The position numbers and the translations under genes were made by a program. Source: Rhizobium rhizoryzae (lineage in GTDB: Bacteria > Pseudomonadota > Alphaproteobacteria > Rhizobiales > Rhizobiaceae). Taken from it: DNA of 64,000 bases. Positions within the stretch are counted from its first letter, which is position 1. Each line of letters opens with the position of its first letter. The stretch lies in the NCBI RefSeq assembly GCF_011046895.1, contig NZ_CP049248.1:1-64000 (forward strand), given 5' to 3'. A model generated the notes under the pieces. It searched no databases. It was not told where the DNA came from and saw only the letters and a list, made by a program, of their open reading frames with translations. Below are positions 53,857 to 62,572 of this stretch, one piece after another.

Positions 53857-55174
53857 GATGACGAAAGCAAAACCTGAAACCAAGCGTTCCTTTTCTCCCA
53901 AGCCCTATATCGCAGCGGGCTATGCCTCCGTGTTCCTGGGACTCGGCGTCTTTGGAACCTGGGCTGCGACTGCGCCTCTGGCCAGCGGTGTTGTTGCCCA
54001 CGGTGTCGTTTCGGTTGAAGGCAATCGCAAGACCATCCAGCATCTGGAAGGCGGCATCGTTTCGGAGATCGTCGTCAAGGAAGGCGATATCGTCAATCCG
54101 GGCGATATTCTCGTCAAGATCGATCCTACCCAGGCGACCGGCAACTATACGGTCTGGAGCACCAAGCTTCTCTATCTGCAGGCTGCGGAAGCCCGTCTTG
54201 TGGCAGAAGCCAAGGGAAGCGCAGACATTGATTTTCCTGAAAGCCTGCTGACCAGCAGTATGCCGGAAGCAAAGGCTGCCATGGCGCTCCAGAAAAACAT
54301 TCTGGAAACCCGTCTCAAGACCCGCGATGGTCAGGTCGCAATCCTGAACTCCCGCATCCAGCAATTGGCAAAGGCAACGGAAGGCCTGACGAACCAGTTG
54401 AATGCGAGCGACAAGCAGGTCGCGTCGATGAACGAAGAAATGGATCGCATGAACAATGGCCTGAAGACAGGCGCCGTTCCGATTAACATGATTTCGCAAA
54501 TGACGCGTCAGCTGCTGGAGATGCAGCGTATTCGCGGCGAAGCGGAAACCGATCTTGCCAAGATTCACGAGACGATCAGCGAAACCGAGCTGCAGATCGT
54601 CCAGACCAAGCAGGAATATGCCGACAAGGCCGTCAGCGAGCACAAGGAAGTGCGCGACCAGATCGAGGAAGTGCGTGAGCGCGCCCGCGTTGCCAAGGAT
54701 GTGCTGGAGCGGACCACGGTTCGCGCCCCTGTGCGCGGCATGGTGCAGAATATCCGCATTCACACCACGAACGGCGTCATTCGTCCGGCCGAGCAGCTTC
54801 TCGACATCGTGCCGCTGGACGACGATCTGCTCGTCAATGCCCAGATCCGCCCGATCGACATCGATAGCGTAAGCTCCGATGCCAAGGTGGAAGTGCGCTT
54901 CTCCGCCTTCTCGGCCAAGACCACGCCTGCGATTTATGGCGAAGTCTCCGTTCTCGGCAAGGATGTTATCCAGCCGGAAGCCGGCACGAACCGCGAGCCC
55001 TATTATCAGGCACTGGTGCGCGTCGACGACCAGAACGTTCCCCCGGAAATCAAGGGTCGTATCGTTGCCGGTATGCCGGTTGACGTCATCATCTCGACCG
55101 GCGAGCGGACCTTTGCACAGTATCTGACGAAGCCGTTGATCGACTCCTTCCACAAGAGCATGAAAGAGCATTGA
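53849..55174 (+). CDS. Type I secretion membrane fusion protein (HlyD/PrtE family)
   Basis: A 441-residue periplasmic adaptor with one N-terminal membrane anchor (about 20-45; GYASVFLGLGVFGTW), the biotinyl-lipoyl-like start GNRKTIQHLEGGIVSEI, a long coiled-coil hairpin (about 120-280), and the return beta domain (RAPVRGMVQNI, GTNREPYYQALVRV). It links the ABC exporter to an outer-membrane TolC-type channel. GAAAGAAG precedes the ATG. The genes for the fusion protein and the exporter are 83 bases apart. Confidence 0.92.
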   Translation: MPEMTKAKPETKRSFSPKPYIAAGYASVFLGLGVFGTWAATAPLASGVVAHGVVSVEGNRKTIQHLEGGIVSEIVVKEGDIVNPGDILVKIDPTQATGNYTVWSTKLLYLQAAEARLVAEAKGSADIDFPESLLTSSMPEAKAAMALQKNILETRLKTRDGQVAILNSRIQQLAKATEGLTNQLNASDKQVASMNEEMDRMNNGLKTGAVPINMISQMTRQLLEMQRIRGEAETDLAKIHETISETELQIVQTKQEYADKAVSEHKEVRDQIEEVRERARVAKDVLERTTVRAPVRGMVQNIRIHTTNGVIRPAEQLLDIVPLDDDLLVNAQIRPIDIDSVSSDAKVEVRFSAFSAKTTPAIYGEVSVLGKDVIQPEAGTNREPYYQALVRVDDQNVPPEIKGRIVAGMPVDVIISTGERTFAQYLTKPLIDSFHKSMKEH

Positions 55175-55217
55175 TCACGCGCATCGCCTCTGTGATCAAT
55201 CAGGGCTAGGGGTCCGC

Positions 55218-56396
55218 ATGGATGTCGTTCTATCGGTGCAATCGATCAAGTATCCGCTGACGGGTATTGGTCGATACACCTACGAGCTTGCTCGTCATCT
55301 GCCACATCTTCCGGACGTGCAGAGCCTGCGTTTCTTCGATGGCGAAAACTTCGTCGATCGTTTGCCGGATGCCAGTTCGCTGAGCGCGGATGATGCGGTT
55401 CGTGCTTTTCATGGTGGCCCCGTTCATCGATTGAAGCGGTTTCTAGCCCGCAGCCGTCTGGTCGTTGATGCCTATCGCTTCCTGAAGGCGCGCACGGAAA
55501 AATCGCCCTTCGCCGGTCTGGAAAACCATGTCTATCATGGCACAAATTTCTATGTTCCGCGCTTTCCCGGTGCCTCGGTCGTGACGATCCACGATCTGTC
55601 CGTTTTCACGATGCAGCATTTCCATCCACGTGAGCGGGTGACCTATCTCGGTCGCGAAGTGGAGGCCTCGTTGAAGCGGGTCGATCGCATCATCACCGAT
55701 TCAGATTACATCAAAGCAGAGATCATTTCGTATTTTGGCTTTCCGGAAGAACGGATCAGCGTTGCAAAACTGGCATGCGGCGAAGAATTCAGGCCGCGGG
55801 CTGCTGAGGAGGTTGCCGAGGTTCTGGCTCATTATGGTCTGGCCTACGGTGAGTACGCTTTCTATGCCGGAACGATCGAACCCCGGAAGAACCTGTCCAA
55901 TCTCATCGAAGCCTATGGACGGATGCCGTCTTCCGTTCGTGAGAAGCGCCCTCTGGTGCTTGCAGGCTTCAAGGGCTGGAACAATGCCGATATCCTGAAC
56001 CGGATAGAGCAGGGCAAGCGGGAAGGCTGGATCAAGTATCTGGGCTATGTGCCGAATGACCACCTGCCGCACCTTCTTTCCGGTGCTGCCCTGTTTACGT
56101 TTCCGTCCTGGTATGAAGGTTTTGGTCTGCCGGTTCTTGAAGCCATGGCGTCCGGCGTGCCGGTCATGACGTCACCCTTGTCCTGCCTGCCGGAAGTGGG
56201 GGGCAGTGCGGTGCTCTATGCTCAGCCGGACCGGATCGACGAGATGACGCAAGGCTGCGAACGGGCGCTATTCGATGAGGCCTGGCGTAGCAAGGCGCGC
56301 GCCGATGGTCTTGCCCGTGCTGCAACCTTCAGCTGGCAGCGTTGCGCCGAAGATACCGCGCATGCCTATGCGCTCGCGCTGAAGAACCGAAAATAG
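55218..56396 (+). CDS. GT4 glycosyltransferase, WbpY/WbdB-like
   Basis: A 392-residue GT-B enzyme beginning MDVVLSVQSIKYPLTGIGRY. It has HGTNFYVPRF and VVTIHDLSVFTMQHFHP in the acceptor half, and FYAGTIEPRKNLSNLI and EGFGLPVLEAMASGVPV (EX7E motif) in the donor half. The pattern TGIGRYTYEL with EPRKNL is common in mannosyl/rhamnosyltransferases that use GDP sugars, such as WbpY. It is followed by wzm and wzt, so it probably extends the polymer they export. Confidence 0.87.
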   Translation: MDVVLSVQSIKYPLTGIGRYTYELARHLPHLPDVQSLRFFDGENFVDRLPDASSLSADDAVRAFHGGPVHRLKRFLARSRLVVDAYRFLKARTEKSPFAGLENHVYHGTNFYVPRFPGASVVTIHDLSVFTMQHFHPRERVTYLGREVEASLKRVDRIITDSDYIKAEIISYFGFPEERISVAKLACGEEFRPRAAEEVAEVLAHYGLAYGEYAFYAGTIEPRKNLSNLIEAYGRMPSSVREKRPLVLAGFKGWNNADILNRIEQGKREGWIKYLGYVPNDHLPHLLSGAALFTFPSWYEGFGLPVLEAMASGVPVMTSPLSCLPEVGGSAVLYAQPDRIDEMTQGCERALFDEAWRSKARADGLARAATFSWQRCAEDTAHAYALALKNRK

Positions 56397-56417
56397 TCCT
56401 TCAGGATAGGCTTATCA

Positions 56418-56454
56418 GGAGAAATGCTTTAGTCGACTGCCAAGGCATTTCTCC
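56418..56454 (+). other. Hairpin between glycosyltransferase and wzm
   Basis: GGAGAAATGC (56418-56427) pairs perfectly with GCATTTCTCC (56445-56454) across a 17-base loop that contains GTCGAC. No T-run follows. It may be an mRNA processing or attenuation element that sets different levels for upstream and downstream genes. Confidence 0.45.
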
Positions 56455-56524
56455 GGAAATGCATAAAGGTGCTCGTCAAAGCGCCTGGTGAAACCAAACA
56501 GTCAGGCAAGGCGACCCCTTATCC

Positions 56525-57310
56525 ATGCTGAATGCCATCTGGAACTATCGATATTTCATCGTGACGTCGGTGCAGGCCGATTTCAGGAACCGCGTGGCAC
56601 GCAGCCGCCTCGGCCTGTTGTGGCTCGTCATTGCGCCGCTCGCCCAGATCGTCACCTATGCCTTTGTTCTTTCGTCCGTGATGTCGCAGCGACTGCCCGG
56701 CATCGATAATACCTTTGCCTATGCCATCTACCTGATGGCCGGCTTTCAGGGCTGGTTGCTGTTTGTCGAGATCATCAGCAGAAGCATGAATGTCTTCATC
56801 GAGAGCGGCAATGTTCTGAAGAAGATCGCCTTTCCCCGCATTGCCTTGCCATTGGTCGTCGTCATCACCTCGGTCATCAACAACCTGATCTTCTTCGTTG
56901 TGCTGCTGGCTGTCTTCACGCTGGCCGGCTTCCAGATGGGTTGGAATGTCCTGTGGTTGCCGGTTCTCATTGCCGTCAATGCGGCCTTTGCCGCCGGACT
57001 TGGCGTCACGCTTGGCGTTTTGAACGTCTTTATTCGCGACGTCGGGCAGATCGTACCGATCGTTATCCAGTTCCTCTTCTGGATGACGCCGATCGTCTAT
57101 GTGAAAGACATTCTGCCGCCTGCCTTCCAGTCGATCATCAAGGCCAATCCACTGTTTTGGATGGTCGAGAATTATCACCGCGTCATGGTCTACAACACCA
57201 TGCCGGACCTGAAGGTGCTTGGCGTGCTTGGTTTTCTGGCACTGGTTTTCCTGGCTCTCGGCTTCACGCTCTTCCGCAAGGCAAGCCCTGAAATGGTGGA
57301 TGTGCTATGA
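56525..57310 (+). CDS. wzm: Polysaccharide ABC transporter permease (Wzm)
   Basis: A 261-residue ABC-2 type permease with six hydrophobic segments and the family start RYFIVTSVQADFRNRVARSRLG, then LLWLVIAPLAQIVTYAFVLS. It exports lipid-linked finished polysaccharide across the inner membrane together with Wzt, whose gene overlaps its end by four bases (ATGA). Confidence 0.92.
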   Translation: MLNAIWNYRYFIVTSVQADFRNRVARSRLGLLWLVIAPLAQIVTYAFVLSSVMSQRLPGIDNTFAYAIYLMAGFQGWLLFVEIISRSMNVFIESGNVLKKIAFPRIALPLVVVITSVINNLIFFVVLLAVFTLAGFQMGWNVLWLPVLIAVNAAFAAGLGVTLGVLNVFIRDVGQIVPIVIQFLFWMTPIVYVKDILPPAFQSIIKANPLFWMVENYHRVMVYNTMPDLKVLGVLGFLALVFLALGFTLFRKASPEMVDVL

Positions 57311-58533
57311 CGAATGTAGTCATGACCGTCGACAAGGTCGGCAAGGTTTTTCGTCGCTATCGGCACGAACTGCATCGCGTTCTTGGGTGGTTTTCTCTTC
57401 CCGTCGGGCAGCCGGAAGAGCGCTGGGTTCTGCGGGATATCAGCTTTACGGTCGAGGCGGGGCAGGCGCTGGCGATTGTTGGTCGCAATGGCGCGGGCAA
57501 GAGTACGTTGCTCAAGCTGATTACCGGCACCATGCGCGCGACCGAAGGCAATATCGGTCTTTCAGGCAAGATCTCCGCCATCCTTGAACTGGGGATGGGC
57601 TTCAATCCGGATTATACCGGTCGCCAGAACGTGTTCCATGCTCTCGGCCTCATGGGCTACCAGCATGCGGATATTGCCGCGGCCATGGAAGGCATCGAGG
57701 CATTTTCCGAACTGGGAAGCTATTTCGATCAGCCGCTGCGTGTCTATTCCAGCGGCATGCATATGCGGCTTGCCTTTTCTGTCGCGACGGCATTTCGCCC
57801 GGACATTCTCATCGTCGATGAGGCTCTGTCAGTCGGTGACGCCTATTTCCAGCACAAGAGCTTCGATCGCATCAAGGAGTTCCGCCAGCAGGGCACAACC
57901 CTGATCCTTGTTTCGCATGACCGGATGGCGCTGCTCAGCCTTTGCGATCGGGCTATTCTCCTGCACGAAGGTGCCGTGGCGCTCGATGGCGAACCGGAAA
58001 CCGTTCTCGACTATTACAACGCCCTTCTCGGCCAAAAGGAAGCGCAACCTATCCTCACCGAAGAGCGGGAGGATGGCCGCGTCCAGACGAGCTCCGGTTC
58101 GCGCAAGGTTTCGATTGTCGAAGCGCGGCTTGAAGATGCTGAGGGCGGCCTCATCGATACACTGGATGTGGGAGCAGAGGTCGCCATTCGCGTAAAGGCC
58201 AAAGCGAGTGAGGATGTGGAATCTCTCGTCTTCGGCTATGCGATCAAGGACCGCTTCGGCCAGACCATGTATGGCACGAACACCTATTACAGCGAGCAGG
58301 CGCTGACCGATGTGAAGGCTGGCGAAGAGATCGAGTTCTCCGCGCGCTTCAGGGCGGATCTTGGTGTAGGGACCTATTCGGTGGCTCTGGCGCTGGTGGG
58401 TGGCGAGAACCACATCGAGGATAATTATGAATGGCGCGATCTCGCCATCATCTTCGACGTTGCCAATACCAGCAAGCAGACCTTCGACGGGCGAATCTAT
58501 CTGCCCTCGGCCTTTGCCATATCAAGGCGCTAG
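57307..58533 (+). CDS. wzt: Polysaccharide ABC transporter ATPase with glycan-binding C-terminal domain (Wzt)
   Basis: A 408-residue ATPase. Residues 1-240 carry Walker A GRNGAGKST (59-67), the O-antigen-type signature YSSGMHMRLAFSVA and Walker B ILIVDEALSVGD. Residues about 260-408 are an extra beta-sandwich domain (FGYAIKDRFGQTMYGTNTYY), which in E. coli O8/O9 Wzt recognises the capped non-reducing end of the chain. So export here probably needs a terminal modification, perhaps made by the methyltransferase at 34128. The last 12 bases overlap the convergent glycosyltransferase gene. Confidence 0.92.
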   Translation: MTNVVMTVDKVGKVFRRYRHELHRVLGWFSLPVGQPEERWVLRDISFTVEAGQALAIVGRNGAGKSTLLKLITGTMRATEGNIGLSGKISAILELGMGFNPDYTGRQNVFHALGLMGYQHADIAAAMEGIEAFSELGSYFDQPLRVYSSGMHMRLAFSVATAFRPDILIVDEALSVGDAYFQHKSFDRIKEFRQQGTTLILVSHDRMALLSLCDRAILLHEGAVALDGEPETVLDYYNALLGQKEAQPILTEEREDGRVQTSSGSRKVSIVEARLEDAEGGLIDTLDVGAEVAIRVKAKASEDVESLVFGYAIKDRFGQTMYGTNTYYSEQALTDVKAGEEIEFSARFRADLGVGTYSVALALVGGENHIEDNYEWRDLAIIFDVANTSKQTFDGRIYLPSAFAISRR

Positions 58534-59640
58534 CAGCCTTTCATAATCCTCGCCAATGGTCGTGACGTCGAAATCGCGAGATCGGCGCTTGAGAGCCTCG
58601 ATGTCGTGCGAGGCATCAAGAGCAGAGGTCATTGCCTGCGCTAGTGCGCCCGGGTCTGCGACAGGCACAAGAGTTCCGAATGTGCCATCCTTCAGGATTT
58701 CTCGCGGGCCGTGGGGCGCATCTGTCGATACGATCGGAATGCCCGCGGCCAATGCCTCGACCAGGACATTGCCAAAGCCTTCGGTTCTGGAGGAGAGAAC
58801 GAAGAGGTCACCCGCCGCATAGCAGGCTGCCGGATCATTCACATAGCCAGCGAAGAGAACGCGCTCGGATAGTCCAAGAGACTGCGCATAGTCCTGCAGT
58901 TCTGTGCGTAGAGGACCGTCCCCGAAAAGAACCAGCCGAGCACCCCTTGAAGGATCCAGTCGACTGAATGCCTCAAGGAGGGTTCGATGATCCTTCACGG
59001 CAACCAACCGGCCAAGCGTGATGATAACGGGGCCTTCACCCATTTCGGCAAGCCTGTCTTCCCAGGCATAACGCTCATGGCTGCGCCGCGCCGGGGAGGG
59101 CAGGGGATTGTAGATCGTGACAACCCTGCTTCCTTCAAAGCCACGCTGAACGAGATCTTGTCCTATTCCATTCGAAACGCTGATTGCCTTGGTGCTGCGC
59201 CTTGCCGTCACCCGGTCGAGGAGATTGACCACCGTATAGGCGAGGCCGCCAACCTTCATCTGTGAAGCGGCGTGATACGAGGGAAAAAACAGAGCCCTGG
59301 ATCTTGCTAACAACAGCGCCACAGCCATCAGGGCATTAGCAAAATCCAGCGCTGAAAAAACGGCATCCGGTTGTTCGCGGCGCAGGAAAAGGATTGTCCG
59401 GAACACACCTTTCAGGGTGAGTATCTTGCCGAACCGTCCGTGCTCCGCCGCAAGATCAAGGCTGACCAACCGCACTCTCCCGTCGACCAGTTCCCGGTTG
59501 GGGCCTTGGCCGTTCCAGACGAAAAGAGTGACCTCATGACCTCGGCGGGCCATTTCATTGGCAATCAGAACACAAACCCGTTCTGCACCACCACCGATCA
59601 GGGCGGGAATATGAAAGACGAGCCGACGAGATTTCGTCAC
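58522..59640 (-). CDS. GT4 glycosyltransferase
   Basis: A 372-residue GT-B enzyme: HIPALIGGGAERVCVLIANE at the start, ITLGRLVAVKDHRTLLEAFS, and the EX7E motif RTEGFGNVLVEALAAGIPIV. The gene overlaps the co-polymerase gene upstream by four bases, so it belongs to the second polysaccharide set rather than to wzm-wzt. Donor unknown. Confidence 0.87.
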   Translation of the reverse strand: MTKSRRLVFHIPALIGGGAERVCVLIANEMARRGHEVTLFVWNGQGPNRELVDGRVRLVSLDLAAEHGRFGKILTLKGVFRTILFLRREQPDAVFSALDFANALMAVALLLARSRALFFPSYHAASQMKVGGLAYTVVNLLDRVTARRSTKAISVSNGIGQDLVQRGFEGSRVVTIYNPLPSPARRSHERYAWEDRLAEMGEGPVIITLGRLVAVKDHRTLLEAFSRLDPSRGARLVLFGDGPLRTELQDYAQSLGLSERVLFAGYVNDPAACYAAGDLFVLSSRTEGFGNVLVEALAAGIPIVSTDAPHGPREILKDGTFGTLVPVADPGALAQAMTSALDASHDIEALKRRSRDFDVTTIGEDYERLLAP

Positions 59641-61154
59641 TGATGCGCCCTTGCCGAATGGTTCGATCGCATGTCGACATATATACCGCGGATGACTGAA
59701 AGGCTAAGACCGAACAGCAGCCCTAGAAATGCTCCGATAACGAAAAGTACAGCTGTGCCGGGGGGCCATGATCGACCATTCGGAGGCAGTGGGGGTGTAA
59801 CGATCCGAACGGTGTCTGTCGTAATCAATTCCCGCTCCGAGATCTGCCGGACACGAACCAGAAAGCTTTCGTAGATCTGGGTTTTGGCCGATGCCTCTCG
59901 TTGGAGATCGCGAAGTTCGACCTGTGACTGAGCATCGTTGAAGGCGGAGCTCTTCAGTTCGACCATGTTGGAGCTAAGGTTCTTCAGGGCCTCATTGGCT
60001 TTGTCCAGATCCGCCTTGGCTGCGTTTGCTGCGCGCTGAAGCTCATTCTTGATCTGTTCGCGCACCGAATTGAGTTCGCTTTGCGTGCGGGCAATCGAGG
60101 GATGGCGCAAGCCGTAGATCATTTGCTGAGAGCTTAACTGTTGTTCCAGAACAGCAGCCCGCAGCTTCAGGTCGCGCAATGTGTCAGAAACTACGGGTAT
60201 GGTGGCGGCAGAGCTGTCGCTGGCTCGAATGAGAGCATTGTAATTGGCCTGGGCATCGATCATCCGCGTGCGGGCGGCCAGAATCTGCGTATTCGTCTGC
60301 GACATTGTTTGCGAACTGACGAGTTGTCCATTTTCGCCCGTCGTCAGCCCATGGGTCCGCTTATAGGCTTCAACAGCTTCTTCCGCCGTAAGGGCGTCCT
60401 TCTTCAGGTCGGTCAGGCGGTCATCCAATGCCTTGGCGGCTCTACCCGCCGTTTCGGACTCCGTATTGGCAAGTTCAGCATTGAAGGCTTCGATGATTGC
60501 CTTGGAAATTGCAATCGCCTTGTCTGTGGACTGAGCTGTCACGGACAATCGTGCCACAAAGGAACGATCGTCTAGATTGAGCGAAATCTTCGTTTGAAGA
60601 ACCTTGAGTGCCGCCAGATTGGGATCCGGCTTGCTGTTGGATGTGCTGCTGCCAAAGATGGAGGAAAGAAGCCCTGCGCTGGAGGGTTTATAGAATTCGG
60701 TGTCTTCGCCCAATCTCAAGCTTTCCACAACGCGCGCAAGAACATTGCCTGACGTCATCAGACGCGCGCGGTTGGAAATGACAAATCGCTGTCCTTCGCC
60801 CTGTTGCGCAGGTTGTGCATAGAGATCGTTATTGATGACCTGAAAATTGGAAGGCTCGATCAGGACATCGGTACTGACGGAATAATAACGAGTTGCTAGA
60901 AGCCCATAGCTCGCCGCCAGAAATGCAAAAATAAGGCTGCTGGCGATGGTGAGCTTGAGACCTGCTTTCAACCAGACGTAAACCCGGCGAAGATCTACTT
61001 CTAGAAAGTCGCCTACCTTTTCGAGGGTGACAGGCGCACCCTGTCGGTCAATTTCAAGCTGCTGAGAGCCAGCGGAATGAGCGCTCATCTCATAGTTGAG
61101 CAAGGAGGAAGCGTGCGAAGTGCGCGCTGTTGGATCTCGCTTGAGAGCAGACAT
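59637..61154 (-). CDS. Polysaccharide co-polymerase, Wzz/GumC family
   Basis: A 505-residue inner-membrane protein. A Wzz domain with the first membrane segment sits at about residues 60-85 (LKLTIASSLIFAFLAASYGLL). A long periplasmic coiled-coil region follows (AAVLEQQLSSQQMIYG, RHPSIARTQSELNSV). The Pro-rich PPLPPNGRSWPPG leads into the second membrane segment (about 465-485). No tyrosine kinase domain follows, so it is the PCP-2b/GumC-like or Wzz type. It sets chain length in Wzy-dependent polymers, which fits the VpsF-like protein encoded divergently. The ATG at 61154 could be replaced by a later Met (MSAHSAG) at 61088. Confidence 0.88.
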   Translation of the reverse strand: MSALKRDPTARTSHASSLLNYEMSAHSAGSQQLEIDRQGAPVTLEKVGDFLEVDLRRVYVWLKAGLKLTIASSLIFAFLAASYGLLATRYYSVSTDVLIEPSNFQVINNDLYAQPAQQGEGQRFVISNRARLMTSGNVLARVVESLRLGEDTEFYKPSSAGLLSSIFGSSTSNSKPDPNLAALKVLQTKISLNLDDRSFVARLSVTAQSTDKAIAISKAIIEAFNAELANTESETAGRAAKALDDRLTDLKKDALTAEEAVEAYKRTHGLTTGENGQLVSSQTMSQTNTQILAARTRMIDAQANYNALIRASDSSAATIPVVSDTLRDLKLRAAVLEQQLSSQQMIYGLRHPSIARTQSELNSVREQIKNELQRAANAAKADLDKANEALKNLSSNMVELKSSAFNDAQSQVELRDLQREASAKTQIYESFLVRVRQISERELITTDTVRIVTPPLPPNGRSWPPGTAVLFVIGAFLGLLFGLSLSVIRGIYVDMRSNHSARAHQ

Positions 61155-61264
61155 GATGTTAACGCCTCATTTTCCTTAAGAGGTTACCTTAAGTCCATGA
61201 GGTTAATGTCCCACTTATGGATTGCTGGGATACTTGCTTTGCGTCTCATATAAGGTGGCATGAC

Positions 61265-62572
61265 ATGACCGATGAGCGGATGATCTCCGCAAGCCGCCAG
61301 AACGCTGTCGAACTGGCCTTTCTGTTATTGACAGTCACGGCATTGTTGCTGCGTCTTTTCGTTCCCAACCTTCTGCTCGATCTATTCGTGAGCTACACGA
61401 GCGAAGGCGGCAATTTCCTGGTGAAGTTCCATCTCGCAGCTTATGCAATCGTGCTCGTCCTGTTCGGATCGCTCTTTGCAAGGCCTTTCGTGCTGCAGGG
61501 ATCAGACATTGCCCTTTTCAAGAGTTTCATTGTCTGTAGCGGCCTGATCGTTTGTCTGACGGCTTTCATCGTTGTCACAAACGGCTTTGGTGCCACCGGC
61601 TTTTTAATCGATACCTATCTGATTGCGATGCTGGCCGGATTGCTGCTCATCAGTCAAAGCCGGGAGGCACGCTACAGAATCGGAGAAATCATTCTCATCG
61701 TCATGATCCTGAGCGCTGCTCTGGGCATTGTCGAAATGGTGTTTCAGCAGCGTCTCATGCCGTTTAGTGAAGGAGAGCCGGTCTTTCGACCGACAGGTTT
61801 GACGGGGCATCCCCTTTCCCTCGGCTCACAGACTGTTCTTGCGATTGGTTTCTTGACGCTCACACGCTGGCGGCTTTGGATCAAGGTTGCCATTGTGCTT
61901 GTGCTGTTCGTCGGCCTTGCAGCTGCTGGCGCTCGCCTTGCCATGCTCGCCGGGGCGGCTCAAATCGTTCTTTTGCTTTACTTTTCTTCATGGAGCGGTC
62001 TTTCAAAGCAGCAGGAAAAGAAGATCAAGTTTTTCGCTATTCTGTTCGTTCTGATCCTGGGAAGCGTACTGATTGTCGGGCTTTTTGCTGCAGGTTTCCT
62101 CAGCCGATTTGGAGGAAGCCTGTTTGACGAGAACTTCATGGCGCGCGTGCGCATCTACCAGGTCTTCAGTCTGGTCACATGGCGCGATATCTTTTCAGGC
62201 ATGGACGCAAATGTTCTATTGGCGCTGGTTCGGGAAAAGCTGGACCTGCCTTTCATCGAAAGTGCGCCCGTCTATATCATTCTGACGCTTGGTCTGCCCG
62301 CAGCGCTCGGCTTTACCTATATCATCGTCAAATATTTCAAGGCTCTTTTGACGGAGGTACCGGTTCAGGCAAAGATTGCAGGCCTTACCTATATCATCGT
62401 GAACCTGTCCAATAACGGACTGGCGACGAAGACACCGGATATCATCTTTCTGACTGTTCTGGTGGTCGCTTTCCGCCATGCAGGATCATCAATACCTGCA
62501 GTGTATGGGGATCGATATTTTCACCAGGTGCTATCGACAATCTCCAATGGGCCGCACCGATTGAGCGTGTGA
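61265..62572 (+). CDS. Polysaccharide polymerase-like membrane protein (VpsF/Wzy type)
   Basis: A 435-residue protein with about ten membrane segments and a central periplasmic loop (FQQRLMPFSEGEPVFRPTGL, then TGHPLSLGSQT), as in VpsF and O-antigen polymerase/ligase families. The start at 61265 (MTDERMISA) has AAGGTGG upstream; the longer frame from 61217 is less likely. It is divergent from the co-polymerase gene, with which it would act in the periplasm. The 3' end overlaps the convergent gene at 62521 by 52 bases, which is unusual for two real genes. Confidence 0.82.
   Translation: MTDERMISASRQNAVELAFLLLTVTALLLRLFVPNLLLDLFVSYTSEGGNFLVKFHLAAYAIVLVLFGSLFARPFVLQGSDIALFKSFIVCSGLIVCLTAFIVVTNGFGATGFLIDTYLIAMLAGLLLISQSREARYRIGEIILIVMILSAALGIVEMVFQQRLMPFSEGEPVFRPTGLTGHPLSLGSQTVLAIGFLTLTRWRLWIKVAIVLVLFVGLAAAGARLAMLAGAAQIVLLLYFSSWSGLSKQQEKKIKFFAILFVLILGSVLIVGLFAAGFLSRFGGSLFDENFMARVRIYQVFSLVTWRDIFSGMDANVLLALVREKLDLPFIESAPVYIILTLGLPAALGFTYIIVKYFKALLTEVPVQAKIAGLTYIIVNLSNNGLATKTPDIIFLTVLVVAFRHAGSSIPAVYGDRYFHQVLSTISNGPHRLSV

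Noticed and set aside
53762..55171. 469-codon minus-strand frame
   Set aside because: Antisense to the HlyD-family adaptor; His/Arg-rich shadow.
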